From the NCBI RefSeq assembly GCF_000023885.1, contig NC_013165.1, positions 868,001 through 932,000 on the forward strand: 64,000 nucleotides of DNA. The letters run 5' to 3'. Position 1 is the stretch's first letter. The number at the start of each line of letters is the position of its first letter. The DNA is from Slackia heliotrinireducens DSM 20476 (lineage in GTDB: Bacteria > Actinomycetota > Coriobacteriia > Coriobacteriales > Eggerthellaceae). A program made the position numbers and the translations under genes. Positions 31,753 to 41,446 of this stretch are shown here, piece after piece. The notes under the pieces are model-generated. The model made no database searches and was not told the DNA's origin. It saw only the letters and a list, made by a program, of their open reading frames with translations.

Positions 31753-33093
31753 GTGGACAACCTGTTCACTGAGTTGGAAAACGAAGCCAAAATGGCCGTG
31801 GCCCCTCTTGCCGTGCGGATGCGTCCGCGCACGCTGGACGAGCTCAAGGGTCAGCAGGAGGCCGTCGGCGAAGGCAGCTGGCTGCATGCCGCCATCGCAG
31901 CGGACACGCTGTCGTCCATCATCCTGTTCGGCCCCGCCGGCACCGGCAAGACGAGCATCGCGCACATCATAGCGGAAACCACGAGGGCCATCTTCGTTGA
32001 GGTGTCGGCCATCGGCGGCACCGTTTCCGACCTGCGCCGCGAGATCGCCGCGGCCGAAAAACGGCTCTACGCCACCGGCCGGCGCACCATCCTGTTCGTG
32101 GACGAGATCCACCGGTTCAACCGTAGCCAGCAGGATGCGCTGCTGCATGCCGTGGAGAACCGTACGGTGGTGTTGATCGGCGCCACCACGGAAAACCCGT
32201 TCTTCGAGGTCAACTCGGCGCTCATATCACGCTCCCGCGTGGTCGAGCTCCATTCGCTGTCCGACGATGACATCCGCCAGGTGCTGGACGCAGCCCTTGC
32301 TGACGAGCGCGGTTTGAAAGGGGAATTCGACCTTCTACCCGACGCCGCAGAAGCCATCGTCACCCTGTCTGGAGGAGATGCCCGCGGTGCTCTGACCACC
32401 CTTGAGCTGGCAAGCGGCCTGGCCCGCCAAGCCGTAGAGGACGGCGCTGCTAAGACGCCCGACGGGCGCATCCCCATCACGGCAGACATGGTGCAGCTGG
32501 CAACGCCCCACCGCGTTCTGCCTTACGACAAGAACAAAGACATGCACTACGACATCATCAGCGCCTTCATTAAGTCGATGCGCGGAAGCGATCCCGACGC
32601 GGCGCTGTATTGGATGGCCCGCATGCTCGACGGGGGAGAGGACCCCAAGTTCATCGCCCGGCGCATTTACATCCTGGCCAGCGAAGACATCGGCAACGCC
32701 GATCCGCAGGCCCTGCTCATCGCGGAGGCGGCGTTTAGGGCGGTCGAGGTCATTGGACTTCCGGAATGCCGGATCAACCTGGCCCAGGCCGTCATCTACA
32801 TGGCGCTTGCCCCGAAATCCAACGCCTGCGAATCGGCCATCGATGCTGCGCTGTCCGAGGTCCGCCATGGCCCGAAACGCGACGTGCCCAGCTACCTGCG
32901 GGACCGCCATCGCCCTGGCGCCGAGAACTACGGCCGGTACCTGTATCCCCACGACTACCCTGGCCACTGGGTCGACCAGCGGTACCTTCCGGACGGTCTT
33001 GAGAAGGGCTGCTTCTACCAACCTGGCGAATCCGGTTGGGAAGCGTATCGTGTGGATGCGACCTCTCGCGACAGAAAGCGGCCGAATCAGTGA
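31753..33093 (+). CDS. rarA: Replication-associated recombination protein A (MgsA/RarA AAA+ ATPase)
   Basis: 446 residues. RarA is a clamp-loader-like AAA+ ATPase acting at stalled replication forks. Seen: 'LAVRMRPRTLDELKGQ' near residue 20, Walker A 'LFGPAGTGKTSIAHIIAE' near 58, 'TILFVDEIHRFNRSQQDALLHAVE' (quoted in part; Walker B DEIH) near 115, sensor 1 'LIGATTENPFFEVNSALISR' near 140, then the tetramerisation domain with 'KSMRGSDPDAALYWMARML' and 'RIYILASEDIGNADP', typical of RarA. The start is a GTG at 31753, 27 bases after the upstream gene. A C-terminal extension of ~20 residues follows the usual end. Confidence 0.92.
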   Translation: MDNLFTELENEAKMAVAPLAVRMRPRTLDELKGQQEAVGEGSWLHAAIAADTLSSIILFGPAGTGKTSIAHIIAETTRAIFVEVSAIGGTVSDLRREIAAAEKRLYATGRRTILFVDEIHRFNRSQQDALLHAVENRTVVLIGATTENPFFEVNSALISRSRVVELHSLSDDDIRQVLDAALADERGLKGEFDLLPDAAEAIVTLSGGDARGALTTLELASGLARQAVEDGAAKTPDGRIPITADMVQLATPHRVLPYDKNKDMHYDIISAFIKSMRGSDPDAALYWMARMLDGGEDPKFIARRIYILASEDIGNADPQALLIAEAAFRAVEVIGLPECRINLAQAVIYMALAPKSNACESAIDAALSEVRHGPKRDVPSYLRDRHRPGAENYGRYLYPHDYPGHWVDQRYLPDGLEKGCFYQPGESGWEAYRVDATSRDRKRPNQ

Positions 33094-33139
33094 TAAACTC
33101 GTTGTATCCATCTGTGACCGTTGAGGAGGCGTGATTGAA

Positions 33140-33754
33140 ATGCCTGTGATTTCTGAGATCATCATTCCCATCGTTTATGTTGTCGTCGGAATCGCCCTGA
33201 TTGCAGCGCTTGTCGAGCTGTTCTTGGTGCTGCGCACGACGCGCAAGACAGTAGACGATCTGAACGCGCAGGTTCAGCCTGTGCTTGCGGACGTCAAGAC
33301 CATCACCGAAAGCGCCAAGCCCGCAGTGGACCGGGTGGATCCGCTGGTGGAGCGCGTCGCTCTGACGGTCGATGCGGCCAACCTTGAAATCATGCGCCTG
33401 GACGGCATCCTCGAGAACGTGGGCACCATCACCGAAACCGCATCCAACGCCACGCAGGCTGTGGACGCCATCACGTCCACGCCGCTGCGCGCCGTTTCCG
33501 ACGCCACGGCCCGCGTCCGCGACATCTTGGGCTCCAAGAAGGCTTCCGACGAATCCAAGCAACTTGCCGAAAATGCCGAAAGCTTCGCCGAGCTTGAAGA
33601 CGGCGAAATCGTTTCCCTCGAATCCTTGGCCGTCACCGGTTCGGAGAATCAGGCTCCTTCCGGCGAACCCGAGCAGGCCGCAGCACCTGCCGACAAGCCC
33701 GACCCGATCGCCGAGAAGTACTTCACCTACGGCAAGCCTGCCGCTGAGGAATAG
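33140..33754 (+). CDS. DUF948-like membrane-anchored protein
   Basis: About 204 residues. One N-terminal membrane segment (residues ~6-30) is followed by a long helical, coiled-coil-like region of heptad character ('TRKTVDDLNAQVQPVLADVK', 'VDRVDPLVERVALTVDAANLE') and an acidic, Pro/Ala-rich tail. It resembles the DUF948/YtxG type of small membrane proteins of Gram-positive bacteria, whose function is unknown. GAGGAGG at 33123-33129 precedes two possible starts: GTG 33131 (too close) and ATG 33140 (preferred). It sits 21 bases before the AI-2E family permease gene and is likely co-transcribed with it. Confidence 0.65.
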   Translation: MPVISEIIIPIVYVVVGIALIAALVELFLVLRTTRKTVDDLNAQVQPVLADVKTITESAKPAVDRVDPLVERVALTVDAANLEIMRLDGILENVGTITETASNATQAVDAITSTPLRAVSDATARVRDILGSKKASDESKQLAENAESFAELEDGEIVSLESLAVTGSENQAPSGEPEQAAAPADKPDPIAEKYFTYGKPAAEE

Positions 33755-33775
33755 GAACTCGAGGTTACAGCCGGC

Positions 33776-35254
33776 ATGGAAGAGCTTCAAAGGGAAGAAG
33801 AACTCAAAAAAACCGAGAAGGCGAAACGCACGTTCTACCGTGCCTGGGGCATCATCGGCATCGTCGTTATCGTCGCGGGCATAGGCTATGTGCTTCGTAT
33901 CCTCTCCACGCCGCTTTCCATCGTGATGTGGGCCACGCTGTTCGTGTTCATCCTGCGTTCACCGGTGGCCTTCTTCGAGAGCAAGGGTATCCCGCGCGTC
34001 TGGGGCACGGCCATATCCTACGTCGTCATGTTCGCGGTCCTGTCGGTGCTGGTCGCCATTATGTTCTCGCCTACCGACGGCATCGGTGAGCAGGCCGAGA
34101 ACTTCATCGCGTCCATCCCCGGGTGGGCCACCAACGTGGCGGACTGGATCAACGCCAACTACGACCAGTATGCGCACATGTTCGACGAAACCACCGTGCG
34201 CGAATGGCTCGACAGCTTCCTGTCGTCCATGTCCGCCTGGGCAAACGAGCTGGCCAGCGCATCCGCTACTTCCATCCTCGATTTCACGAGCGGCCTGGCA
34301 AACTCGCTCATGATCATCATCTTCGGCCTCATCGTCGCATTCTGGATTCTCATGGAGCTGCCTGCGATGGGTCGCGAGTTCCGCCGCATGGTCCCCGACC
34401 GCTTCTCCGACGACGTGGAAATGCTGTACCTCACGGTCACGCAGGCGATGGGCGGCTATGTGCGCGCCACGCTGGTGGTGTGCCTGTCCATCGGCGTCGC
34501 GTGCGGCTTGGTGTTCGGCATCGCGAGCGTTCCCAATGCCGCCGTGCTTGCCCTGATCGCCGCCGTGCTCAACGTCATTCCCGTGGTCGGCCACTGGATC
34601 GGCCTGTTCTTGGTCACGGGCATCGCCCTGTTCTCCGGGCCGATCACCGCCGTCATCGTGTTCGTCAGCACGCTGATCATCCAGGAAATCGTCTACATGC
34701 TCATCCAGCCGAAGCTCATGTCCAATTCTGTGGACGTACATCCGGCGCTGGTCATCGTGGCCATGTTCATCGGCAGCTCCGCTGGCACCGCTTTGGCGGG
34801 CATCGTCGGATCCATCGTGGGCATGCTCATCTCCATTCCCGTCGCGGCCATTCTCAAGTCGCTGTTCGTGTACTACTACGAGAGGGGAACGGACCGCCAG
34901 CTGGTGTCCGAAGACGGCGTTTTCTTCAAGGCCACGCCGCAGCACGACCAGACGGACGACACCAAGCCAGATGCCATGGCCGACGCCGTGGCTCCCGTTC
35001 ATCGCGCCGAGGCAGGTGTGACCAGCAGCTTCGTGCCGTGGTTCACCGGCCGCATGCCCGTCGACCTCTCTTATGACGGTGAAGAATCCGAAGAACCCCA
35101 CGCCTCTGCCGGCCTTACCGGCAAACTCACCGAACGCATCAGGGGGCGCCATGCCGCCGACACTCAGGATGCCGACGATTCCGGGCTGGACATCCATGTG
35201 ACCGACGCGCAGATCGTCGACGAGGAGCGTCGCAACCGCCACACGGGCCGATAA
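33776..35254 (+). CDS. AI-2E family (PerM/YdiK-type) transporter
   Basis: 492 residues. Six to eight hydrophobic segments between residues ~25 and 365, with the family pattern 'FVFILRSPVAFFESKGIPR' near 60, 'LNVIPVVGHWIGLF' near 263-276 and 'LIIQEIVYMLIQPKLMSNSVDVHP' (quoted in part) near 300-325. Members export small molecules (AI-2, Na+/H+ exchange in some); the substrate here is unknown. A charged cytoplasmic tail of about 120 residues with no recognised domain is longer than usual. ATG at 33776 follows a DUF948-like gene. Confidence 0.85.
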   Translation: MEELQREEELKKTEKAKRTFYRAWGIIGIVVIVAGIGYVLRILSTPLSIVMWATLFVFILRSPVAFFESKGIPRVWGTAISYVVMFAVLSVLVAIMFSPTDGIGEQAENFIASIPGWATNVADWINANYDQYAHMFDETTVREWLDSFLSSMSAWANELASASATSILDFTSGLANSLMIIIFGLIVAFWILMELPAMGREFRRMVPDRFSDDVEMLYLTVTQAMGGYVRATLVVCLSIGVACGLVFGIASVPNAAVLALIAAVLNVIPVVGHWIGLFLVTGIALFSGPITAVIVFVSTLIIQEIVYMLIQPKLMSNSVDVHPALVIVAMFIGSSAGTALAGIVGSIVGMLISIPVAAILKSLFVYYYERGTDRQLVSEDGVFFKATPQHDQTDDTKPDAMADAVAPVHRAEAGVTSSFVPWFTGRMPVDLSYDGEESEEPHASAGLTGKLTERIRGRHAADTQDADDSGLDIHVTDAQIVDEERRNRHTGR

Positions 35255-35381
35255 GCGCCGTCAACTGCATAATTTTCCGCTGCACTTCGGGTGTTGTTTC
35301 GGTGCATTCCGCCGTTGTTCCATTCGCTGCGTTACAATTCGTCGGTAACCCAAAAACCTGCTTACGGGGAAGGCACCGTCT

Positions 35382-38051
35382 ATGCGCTATATGACAACCG
35401 CGGAAATTCGCGAAAAGTATCTGAAATTCTTCGAGGGGAAGGCCTGCAAGCGCCTGCCTTCTTCCTCCCTCATTCCCGATGATCCCAGCCTGCTGCTGAC
35501 CAGCGCCGGCATGGTCCAATTCAAGCCCTACTTCCTGCACGTCAAGGAATTCGATCCCGCCTACGTGGGCGCCGCTACCGTGCAGAAGTGCGTGCGCACC
35601 AACGACATCGACATCATCGGCACCACCGGCCGTCACCTGAGCTTCTTCGAGATGCTGGGCAACTTCAGCTTCGGCAAGTACTTCAAGAAGGAGATGTGCG
35701 CCTGGGCATGGGAATTCTGCCTCAACGAGCTGGAGCTTCCCAAGGAAAAGCTGTACTTCACCGTGTTCGAGGACGACGACGAGACCATTGAGATCTGGAA
35801 GAGCCTGGGTGTCGAGGACAGCCACATTTCCCGCCTCGGCGAGGACGACAACTTCTGGCGCGCCGGCCCCACCGGCCCCTGCGGCCCCTGCTCCGAAATC
35901 TACTACGACCAGGGTCCCGAATTCGGCTGCGGTGATCCCAACTGCGCCCCCGGCTGCGACTGCGACCGCTTCCTGGAGTTCTGGAACTGCGTGTTCACCC
36001 AGTACGACGGGCAGGAAGACGGCACGCTTGCGCCGCTGCCCACCAAGAACATCGATACGGGCATGGGCCTGGAGCGCATGGCCGCCATCATGCAGGGTGT
36101 CCAGTCCAACTTCGACACCGACGTCATCCGCGGCCTCATCGCGGTGGGCGAGCGCCTGAGCGGCAAGTCCTATGTGGGCAAGGCCAATACCGTGGGTCAC
36201 GGCAGCGAGCAGGGCGATATCGATCTGTCGCTGCGCATCTGCGCCGACCACAGCCGCAGCGTTGCCTTCATGATCGCCGACGGCATCCTGCCCTCCAACG
36301 AAGGCCGCGGCTACGTGCTGCGCCGTCTGCTGCGCCGCGCCGTCATGCACGGCCGCAAGCTGGGCATCGAGGGCGCGTTCCTCAACGAGTACGTGGCGGT
36401 CATCGTCGACCTCATGGGCCATGTGTATCCTGAAATCGTTGAGAACCGTGCGCTGGTGGAAAGCGTCATCGCCTCCGAGGAAGGCGCCTTCGCCAACACG
36501 CTGCGCCAGGGCCAGGCCTACCTGGCAGAGGCTCTGAAGAACCTTGAAGGCACCACGCTTTCCGGCGATGTGGCCTTCAAGCTGCACGACACCTACGGCT
36601 TCCCCGTGGAGGTCACCGAGGAGATTTGCTCCGAAAGCGGCATTTCCGTCGACCACGCGCGTTTCGAGGAATGCATGAACGAGCAGCGCGAGCGCGCCCG
36701 TGCCGCCACCAAGGACGATGCCGAGGCTGCCTGGAGCACTTACGGCAGCATCTACGCCGACCTGCTCAAGGAGCTTGGTCCCACGAAGTTCGTGGGCTAC
36801 GAAGGAACCGATTACGAAGGCGCCACCATCAAGGCCATCATCCGCAACGGCGAGCTCGTCGGTTCGCTGCATCGCGGCGAGGAGGGCGAGATTGTCCTCG
36901 ACACCACGCCGTTCTACGCTGAGATGGGCGGCGAGGTCGGCGACACCGGCATGCTGCACGGTACGTTCGGCGTGTCCGAGGTGCTGGACACCAAGGCGCC
37001 TGAGAAGGGCCTGGTCTGCCACAGGGTCCGTGTCATCGAGGGCGACTGCCACGCGGTGGACGAGACGGTGAACGCTTCCGTCGACGCCCAGCGCCGCGCT
37101 CTCATCACCCGCAACCACACGGCAACGCACCTGCTGCATGCCGCGCTGCGCGAGGTTTTGGGCGACCACGTGAAGCAGAAGGGCAGCTACGTCGGTCCCG
37201 ACCGCCTGCGTTTCGACTTCACCCACTTCGAGGGCATGACGCCCGAGCAGATCGCCGAGGTGGAGCGCGTCGCCAACGAGAAGGTCATGCAGGCCATTCC
37301 CACCACCATTTACGAAACGTCCCTCAACGCCGCCCGCGAAGCCGGCGTCACGGCCCTGTTCGGCGAGAAGTACGGAGATACGGTCCGCGTCGTCGAGGCC
37401 GGCGAGTTCTCCCGTGAGCTCTGCGGCGGCTGCCATGTGTCCAACACTGCCGAAATCGGCTTCATCAAAATCGTGTCCGAGGGCTCCAGTGCCGCCAACG
37501 TGCGCCGCATCGAGGCTCTGACCAGCGTCGAGGCTCTGAACTACATGAACGCCGTCGAGGCCGAGCTGAAAGAAACCGCAGCCGAGCTGCGCGTCCCGAT
37601 GTTCGACGTATCCGAGCGTACCGCTTCGAATCTGGCCACCATCAAGGATTACGAGACCAAGGCCAAGAACGCCAAGAAGATGGCTGCCGAAGGCAACATC
37701 GCCGAGCATGTCAAGGACGTCGTGAACGTGGGTTATCCGCTGCTCGTCGTTCGCATCGACGGTCTGGACACCGGCGGGTTGCGCAACGCTTGGGATATCA
37801 TCCGTGCCCGCATGGAAACCCCGGGTGCCTGCATCATCGGTACCGTCAACAACGACAAGCCCATCATCATGGCGGCCGGCACCGATGAGGCCGTGGCCGC
37901 CGGATTCAACGCCGGTGCGGTCATTAAGAACATCGCCGGCAACATCAAGGGCGGTGGCGGCGGCAAGCCGAGCATGGCCCAGGCCGGCGGCAAGGACGCT
38001 TCCGGTCTCGATGCCGCGCTGCAAGCAGCCCGTGACATGCTCGGGGCATAG
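35382..38051 (+). CDS. alaS: Alanine--tRNA ligase
   Basis: 889 residues, the full class II synthetase with editing and C-Ala domains. Seen: N-terminal 'REKYLKFFEGKACKRLPSSS', 'DPSLLLTSAGMVQFKPYF', 'RCVRTNDID'-like 'KCVRTNDIDIIGTTGRHLSFFEMLGNFSFG' (quoted in part) in the active site, 'DTGMGLERM' near 227, the editing-site 'NHTATHLLHAALREVLG' near 580, the Zn ligand region 'ELCGGCHV' near 680, and a C-terminal Gly-rich 'GGGGGKPSMAQAGG'. The four-Cys insertion 'CGDPNCAPGCDCDRF' near residue 185 is an extra Cys-rich loop. ATG at 35382 follows GGGGAAGG. ruvX starts 3 bases later. Confidence 0.96.
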   Translation: MRYMTTAEIREKYLKFFEGKACKRLPSSSLIPDDPSLLLTSAGMVQFKPYFLHVKEFDPAYVGAATVQKCVRTNDIDIIGTTGRHLSFFEMLGNFSFGKYFKKEMCAWAWEFCLNELELPKEKLYFTVFEDDDETIEIWKSLGVEDSHISRLGEDDNFWRAGPTGPCGPCSEIYYDQGPEFGCGDPNCAPGCDCDRFLEFWNCVFTQYDGQEDGTLAPLPTKNIDTGMGLERMAAIMQGVQSNFDTDVIRGLIAVGERLSGKSYVGKANTVGHGSEQGDIDLSLRICADHSRSVAFMIADGILPSNEGRGYVLRRLLRRAVMHGRKLGIEGAFLNEYVAVIVDLMGHVYPEIVENRALVESVIASEEGAFANTLRQGQAYLAEALKNLEGTTLSGDVAFKLHDTYGFPVEVTEEICSESGISVDHARFEECMNEQRERARAATKDDAEAAWSTYGSIYADLLKELGPTKFVGYEGTDYEGATIKAIIRNGELVGSLHRGEEGEIVLDTTPFYAEMGGEVGDTGMLHGTFGVSEVLDTKAPEKGLVCHRVRVIEGDCHAVDETVNASVDAQRRALITRNHTATHLLHAALREVLGDHVKQKGSYVGPDRLRFDFTHFEGMTPEQIAEVERVANEKVMQAIPTTIYETSLNAAREAGVTALFGEKYGDTVRVVEAGEFSRELCGGCHVSNTAEIGFIKIVSEGSSAANVRRIEALTSVEALNYMNAVEAELKETAAELRVPMFDVSERTASNLATIKDYETKAKNAKKMAAEGNIAEHVKDVVNVGYPLLVVRIDGLDTGGLRNAWDIIRARMETPGACIIGTVNNDKPIIMAAGTDEAVAAGFNAGAVIKNIAGNIKGGGGGKPSMAQAGGKDASGLDAALQAARDMLGA

Positions 38052-38054
38052 GCA

Positions 38055-38471
38055 GTGCGCGTACTAGCGCTTGACATCGGCGAGGTCCGCATCGGCCTCG
38101 CCGTTTCCGATGCGGCGGGGCGCATAGCTTCGCCGCTCAAGGTCCTTCCCGCCGACGTAGTGCTCAACGACGGGCGCGAATTCCGTATGCTCGTCGAGGA
38201 TTGGGAGATAGAACATCTGGTGTGCGGCCTGCCGTATACGATGGCAGGGGAGGAAGGCCCTCAGGCCGCATCCATCAAAGAGAAGGCGCGACAAATAGCC
38301 AGTGCACGCGACCTGCCCTTATCCTTCGTTGACGAACGGCTGAGTTCGGCTGAGGCGAAACGCATTTTGCGTGAAGAGGGCTTGGATGAGCGGAGCATGC
38401 GCGGTAAAGTAGATATGATTGCAGCAAGCCTGTTTTTGCAGGCTTGGCTCGATTCGCATGACGACCAGTAA
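38055..38471 (+). CDS. ruvX: Holliday junction resolvase-like protein RuvX (YqgF)
   Basis: 138 residues with an RNase H-like fold. Seen: the first catalytic Asp in 'LALDIGEVRIGLAVSD', 'HLVCGLPYTMAGEEGPQA' in the middle, and the C-terminal 'FVDERLSSAEAKRIL' with the DE catalytic pair. YqgF is implicated in 5' end processing of pre-16S rRNA. The GTG start at 38055 is 3 bases after alaS. The order alaS-ruvX-mltG is conserved in many Gram-positive bacteria. Confidence 0.9.
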   Translation: MRVLALDIGEVRIGLAVSDAAGRIASPLKVLPADVVLNDGREFRMLVEDWEIEHLVCGLPYTMAGEEGPQAASIKEKARQIASARDLPLSFVDERLSSAEAKRILREEGLDERSMRGKVDMIAASLFLQAWLDSHDDQ

Positions 38472-38516
38472 TGTCCAAACATTCTTTATTCGCACTCTGA
38501 GACAAGGACTGAAACC

Positions 38517-39686
38517 ATGCCGCGCAAACAGATCACCTACAGCAGCAGGCCAAATCATCGTGCCCGTATGGTGCATGCCCAAGGTGAGAAACAGTTCAGA
38601 ACCTACGACACCTCCCATATCCGTCCGCGCCGCAGCAAGGTGCCGGTCATCGTGGCCGCCGTCATCGGCGTCCTTATCCTGGTTCTGGCGGGTTTGCTTC
38701 TGACGAATTTCGTGAAGGGCTGTTCTTCGGATGCCAATGAAAACATCGGCGAGACGGTCATCGTTTCCGAAGGCACCCAGGTCACCATCCCCGAAGGTGC
38801 GACCGCAAAAGACGTCGCCGCAGTTCTCGCCGATGCGGGTCTGATCGACGACCAGAAGGCCTTCGTCAAGCGCGCCGCCGCATTGGGTGCGGACGCCCAG
38901 TTCCAGGCCGGCACATACACCTTCTCCGAAGGCATGACCATGGACCAGGTCATCAACGCCATCGCCACGGGCGACACCGGGGTGCTCACCCTTACGGTGC
39001 CCGAGGGCTGGACCAATGCGCGCATCGCCACTGCCGTGGAGGAGTCGAGCAAGGGTGCCATTACCGCCGAAGACTTCGCAGCCCAGGCGCTTGCTTCCAA
39101 CTATGTGGAGGACTATCCCTTCGTCGAGGGCGCCTACGAGGATTCCCTGGAAGGGTTCCTGTTCCCGAAGACCTATAACATCGAGCCTGGCGACACGGCC
39201 GATACGCTTATCCGCAAGATGCTCGACCAGTACGCCGCAGAGGTCGAGGTGCTGGATTACACCTATCCTGAAAGCCAGGGGCTGACCGCCTATGACGTGC
39301 TCATTCTGGCTTCCATCATCGAGAAAGAGGCGCTGCCTGGCGAAGACTTCCCCACGGAACGCGAGGACGTTGCTTCGGTCTTCTACAACCGCATGGCCGA
39401 GGAGATGCCGCTTCAGTCCGACGCAACCATGGGCTATGTCACCGGTGGTGAAGTGACCGCCGCCGACCTGGAGACGGAAAGCCCGTACAACACGTACCTG
39501 AACGACGGTCTGTGCCCCGGTCCCATCTGCAATCCTTCCATCGCGTCGCTGCAGGCTGCCTGCAATCCCTCGACCACCGATTACCTGTACTTCTTCATCG
39601 TAGATGAGGACGGGTACGTGGACCACACCTTCTCGACGACACTCGAAGATCATCAGGCTGCCATCGACCGCTACACCAACAGGTAG
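38517..39686 (+). CDS. mltG: Endolytic peptidoglycan transglycosylase MltG
   Basis: 389 residues. A basic cytoplasmic N-terminus (~40 residues), one membrane helix (about 42-63) and an extracytoplasmic YceG domain that cuts nascent glycan strands. Seen: LysM-like 'VTIPEGATAKDVAAVLADAG' near 88-107, 'LEGFLFPKTYNI' near 210, the catalytic Glu in 'ASIIEKEALPGEDFPT' near 263 and 'VFYNRMAEEMPLQSDATMGYV' (quoted in part) near 285. The C-terminal 'CNPSIASLQAACNP' has the family NPG-like region. ATG at 38517; it follows ruvX by 45 bases. Confidence 0.93.
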   Translation: MPRKQITYSSRPNHRARMVHAQGEKQFRTYDTSHIRPRRSKVPVIVAAVIGVLILVLAGLLLTNFVKGCSSDANENIGETVIVSEGTQVTIPEGATAKDVAAVLADAGLIDDQKAFVKRAAALGADAQFQAGTYTFSEGMTMDQVINAIATGDTGVLTLTVPEGWTNARIATAVEESSKGAITAEDFAAQALASNYVEDYPFVEGAYEDSLEGFLFPKTYNIEPGDTADTLIRKMLDQYAAEVEVLDYTYPESQGLTAYDVLILASIIEKEALPGEDFPTEREDVASVFYNRMAEEMPLQSDATMGYVTGGEVTAADLETESPYNTYLNDGLCPGPICNPSIASLQAACNPSTTDYLYFFIVDEDGYVDHTFSTTLEDHQAAIDRYTNR

Positions 39687-39695
39687 CGCCCGACC

Positions 39696-40193
39696 ATGGC
39701 CCTTTTGCGACCTGACCGGTACTTCACCAGGGTATCTCTCATAGACCCGCAAGCCGACCTGCTCGACCGGGGCATTCGCTTCGTGCTGCTCGACATGGAC
39801 AACACGCTTTTGCCCCGTGACACCCACGAGGTGCCGTCGGACATCCTCGCTTGGCTGGCTGATTTGTCGAAGTGCGGCGTCGGTGCTCTGATTCTGTCGA
39901 ACAACTGGCATGAGAGTCCCTTCGAATGGGGGAGGCGCCTGGGTCTGCCCGTGGTGGCGAAGGCCTGCAAGCCGCTGCCCATCGCCTATGGGCGCGCGCT
40001 CCGCACTTTAGGGGCCACGCGCGCCGAGACCGTCTGCATCGGCGACCAGCTGATGACCGATATCTGGGGCGGGCACTTTGCCGGGTTCGCGTCGTATCTG
40101 GTCGATCCCCTGACGACGGTGGACCTCAAGCACACCTTGGTCCTACGTAAATTGGAGCGCAAAATCATCGGTGGCATGCCGCCTGAGAAGTAG
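39696..40193 (+). CDS. YqeG family HAD phosphatase
   Basis: 165 residues of the HAD IIIA superfamily. Seen: the nucleophile motif 'LLDMDNTLLPRD' near residue 30 (DxDxT), the second motif Ser/Thr in 'LILSNNWHES' near 67, a Lys near 'CKPLPIAYGRAL' at ~92 and the Asp motif 'CIGDQLMTDIWGGHF' near 115. Such proteins are phosphatases of unknown substrate; yeast relatives act on phosphatidylglycerophosphate. It starts 9 bases after mltG and is likely co-transcribed. Confidence 0.85.
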   Translation: MALLRPDRYFTRVSLIDPQADLLDRGIRFVLLDMDNTLLPRDTHEVPSDILAWLADLSKCGVGALILSNNWHESPFEWGRRLGLPVVAKACKPLPIAYGRALRTLGATRAETVCIGDQLMTDIWGGHFAGFASYLVDPLTTVDLKHTLVLRKLERKIIGGMPPEK

Positions 40194-40309
40194 TTGCTGC
40201 AATCCCCGTTCGATTCGCGGAATTTGCTGCATACATGGTGCAGCATGAGCGTATGCATCCCATGCCGGCGTGCTACAATCGTGTGCAGACCACGAACAAC
40301 GGAGAAGGC

Positions 40310-41446
40310 ATGCATCACGCAATCACAGTCAGCGAAGACGGCCGTCATGCGACCGTCGTAATCGAGGGTGTCCCGGCGGGGCTCCTCGTGCGCGTCGACG
40401 ACCTCGAATACGACTTGGGGCGCGGTGCAGGCGCCTACGGCATGACCGACGCCGCCCATCCGGTTCCGTATGCACAGTTTATCGGCGGGTTGCGAAACTG
40501 CCGCACGACAGGCGCTCCTGTGGCGGTTCTGCTCGAGTTCGACGAGCCGGTGATCGACGTGGCCGACGAACGGGCGGTGGTCGGGCGCAGCGGCTCGCCG
40601 GATCTGTTCGGCGCGTTGAAAATCGGCAGCGACGACTGCCGAGACGTGTCCCTTCCCATGTCCGCAGCGCGGCTGATGGGTTCCATCGCAGCGGCCTCGA
40701 TTGCCCGCGAGTTTCTGGCTGTGCTGGGCGTGGACATTCAGTCCTACGTGACTTCTATCGGGTCGGCGTCGCTTCGTGAGGAAGAGCCCATGGTCGTTGC
40801 GGCCTTGTACGAACCCCTCAGTATAGAAACCTCCGGCGTGCGCTGCCCTGTGGCGCAGGCGTCTCGACTGATGGAGGCCGAAATCGATGCGGCCCGCGAG
40901 TCGGGCGACACGCTCGGCGGCACCTTCCGTATTGTGGCGACGGGCTTGGTCGCAGGCTTGGGCTCGTATCTGGATGCATCCGGCAACCTGGGGTCGCGGC
41001 TTGCTGCGGCGGTCATGTCCGTGCCGGGCGTGTACGGGGTCCAGCTCGGTCTGGGGTTCTTGGCTGCAAGCATGAAGGGCTCCCAGGTCCGCACGGCCCT
41101 GTCCTGCGTGCGAGGCCGCGGGTTCGCATACGAGACGAACTCGACGGGCGGCATCGAGGACGGCATCACGTCGGGGGCCCCGCTCATCATCGGCGGTGCG
41201 GTGCTGCCGCCAGCCGCGATGGAAGACGCGCCCGCAACGGTAAGCATGTCGACGCTGGAGCCGACGGCTTCCCTCGACGAGTGCGTCGAGGTGTGCTCGG
41301 CTCCCCATACGGCTGTGGTTGCCGAGGCCGAAGCGGCCTTGGTTCTGGCTAACGCCTATCTGGATAAATTCGGACGGGACTCCATGAAGGATGTCCATGC
41401 GGCGCTCGACGCCTACAAAGAGCGCATCAAGATTGCGACCAGGTGA
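40310..41446 (+). CDS. Divergent chorismate synthase homologue (AroC-like, active-site residues lost)
   Basis: 378 residues, alignable along the length of chorismate synthase: 'VVIEGVPAGL' at the N-terminus, 'GALKIGSDDCRDV' near 100, 'SGDTLGGTFRIVATGLVAGLGS' (quoted in part) near 200, 'RLAAAVMSVPGVYGVQLGLGF' and 'YETNSTGGIEDGITSGAP' near 285. Key motifs are altered: the GESHG of the N-terminus reads EDGRH, the PGHAD His motif reads SGSPD, the RxSxRET motif reads LPMSAAR, and the C-terminal R-D-P reads CSAPH. Both invariant histidines are thus missing. Probably not a normal chorismate synthase. ATG at 40310 has GGAGAAGG; it overlaps the aroK-like gene by one base. Confidence 0.75.
   Translation: MHHAITVSEDGRHATVVIEGVPAGLLVRVDDLEYDLGRGAGAYGMTDAAHPVPYAQFIGGLRNCRTTGAPVAVLLEFDEPVIDVADERAVVGRSGSPDLFGALKIGSDDCRDVSLPMSAARLMGSIAAASIAREFLAVLGVDIQSYVTSIGSASLREEEPMVVAALYEPLSIETSGVRCPVAQASRLMEAEIDAARESGDTLGGTFRIVATGLVAGLGSYLDASGNLGSRLAAAVMSVPGVYGVQLGLGFLAASMKGSQVRTALSCVRGRGFAYETNSTGGIEDGITSGAPLIIGGAVLPPAAMEDAPATVSMSTLEPTASLDECVEVCSAPHTAVVAEAEAALVLANAYLDKFGRDSMKDVHAALDAYKERIKIATR

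Noticed and set aside
35255-35381. T-box leader for alaS
   Set aside because: The interval is only 127 bases and lacks the T-box sequence and a terminator hairpin.
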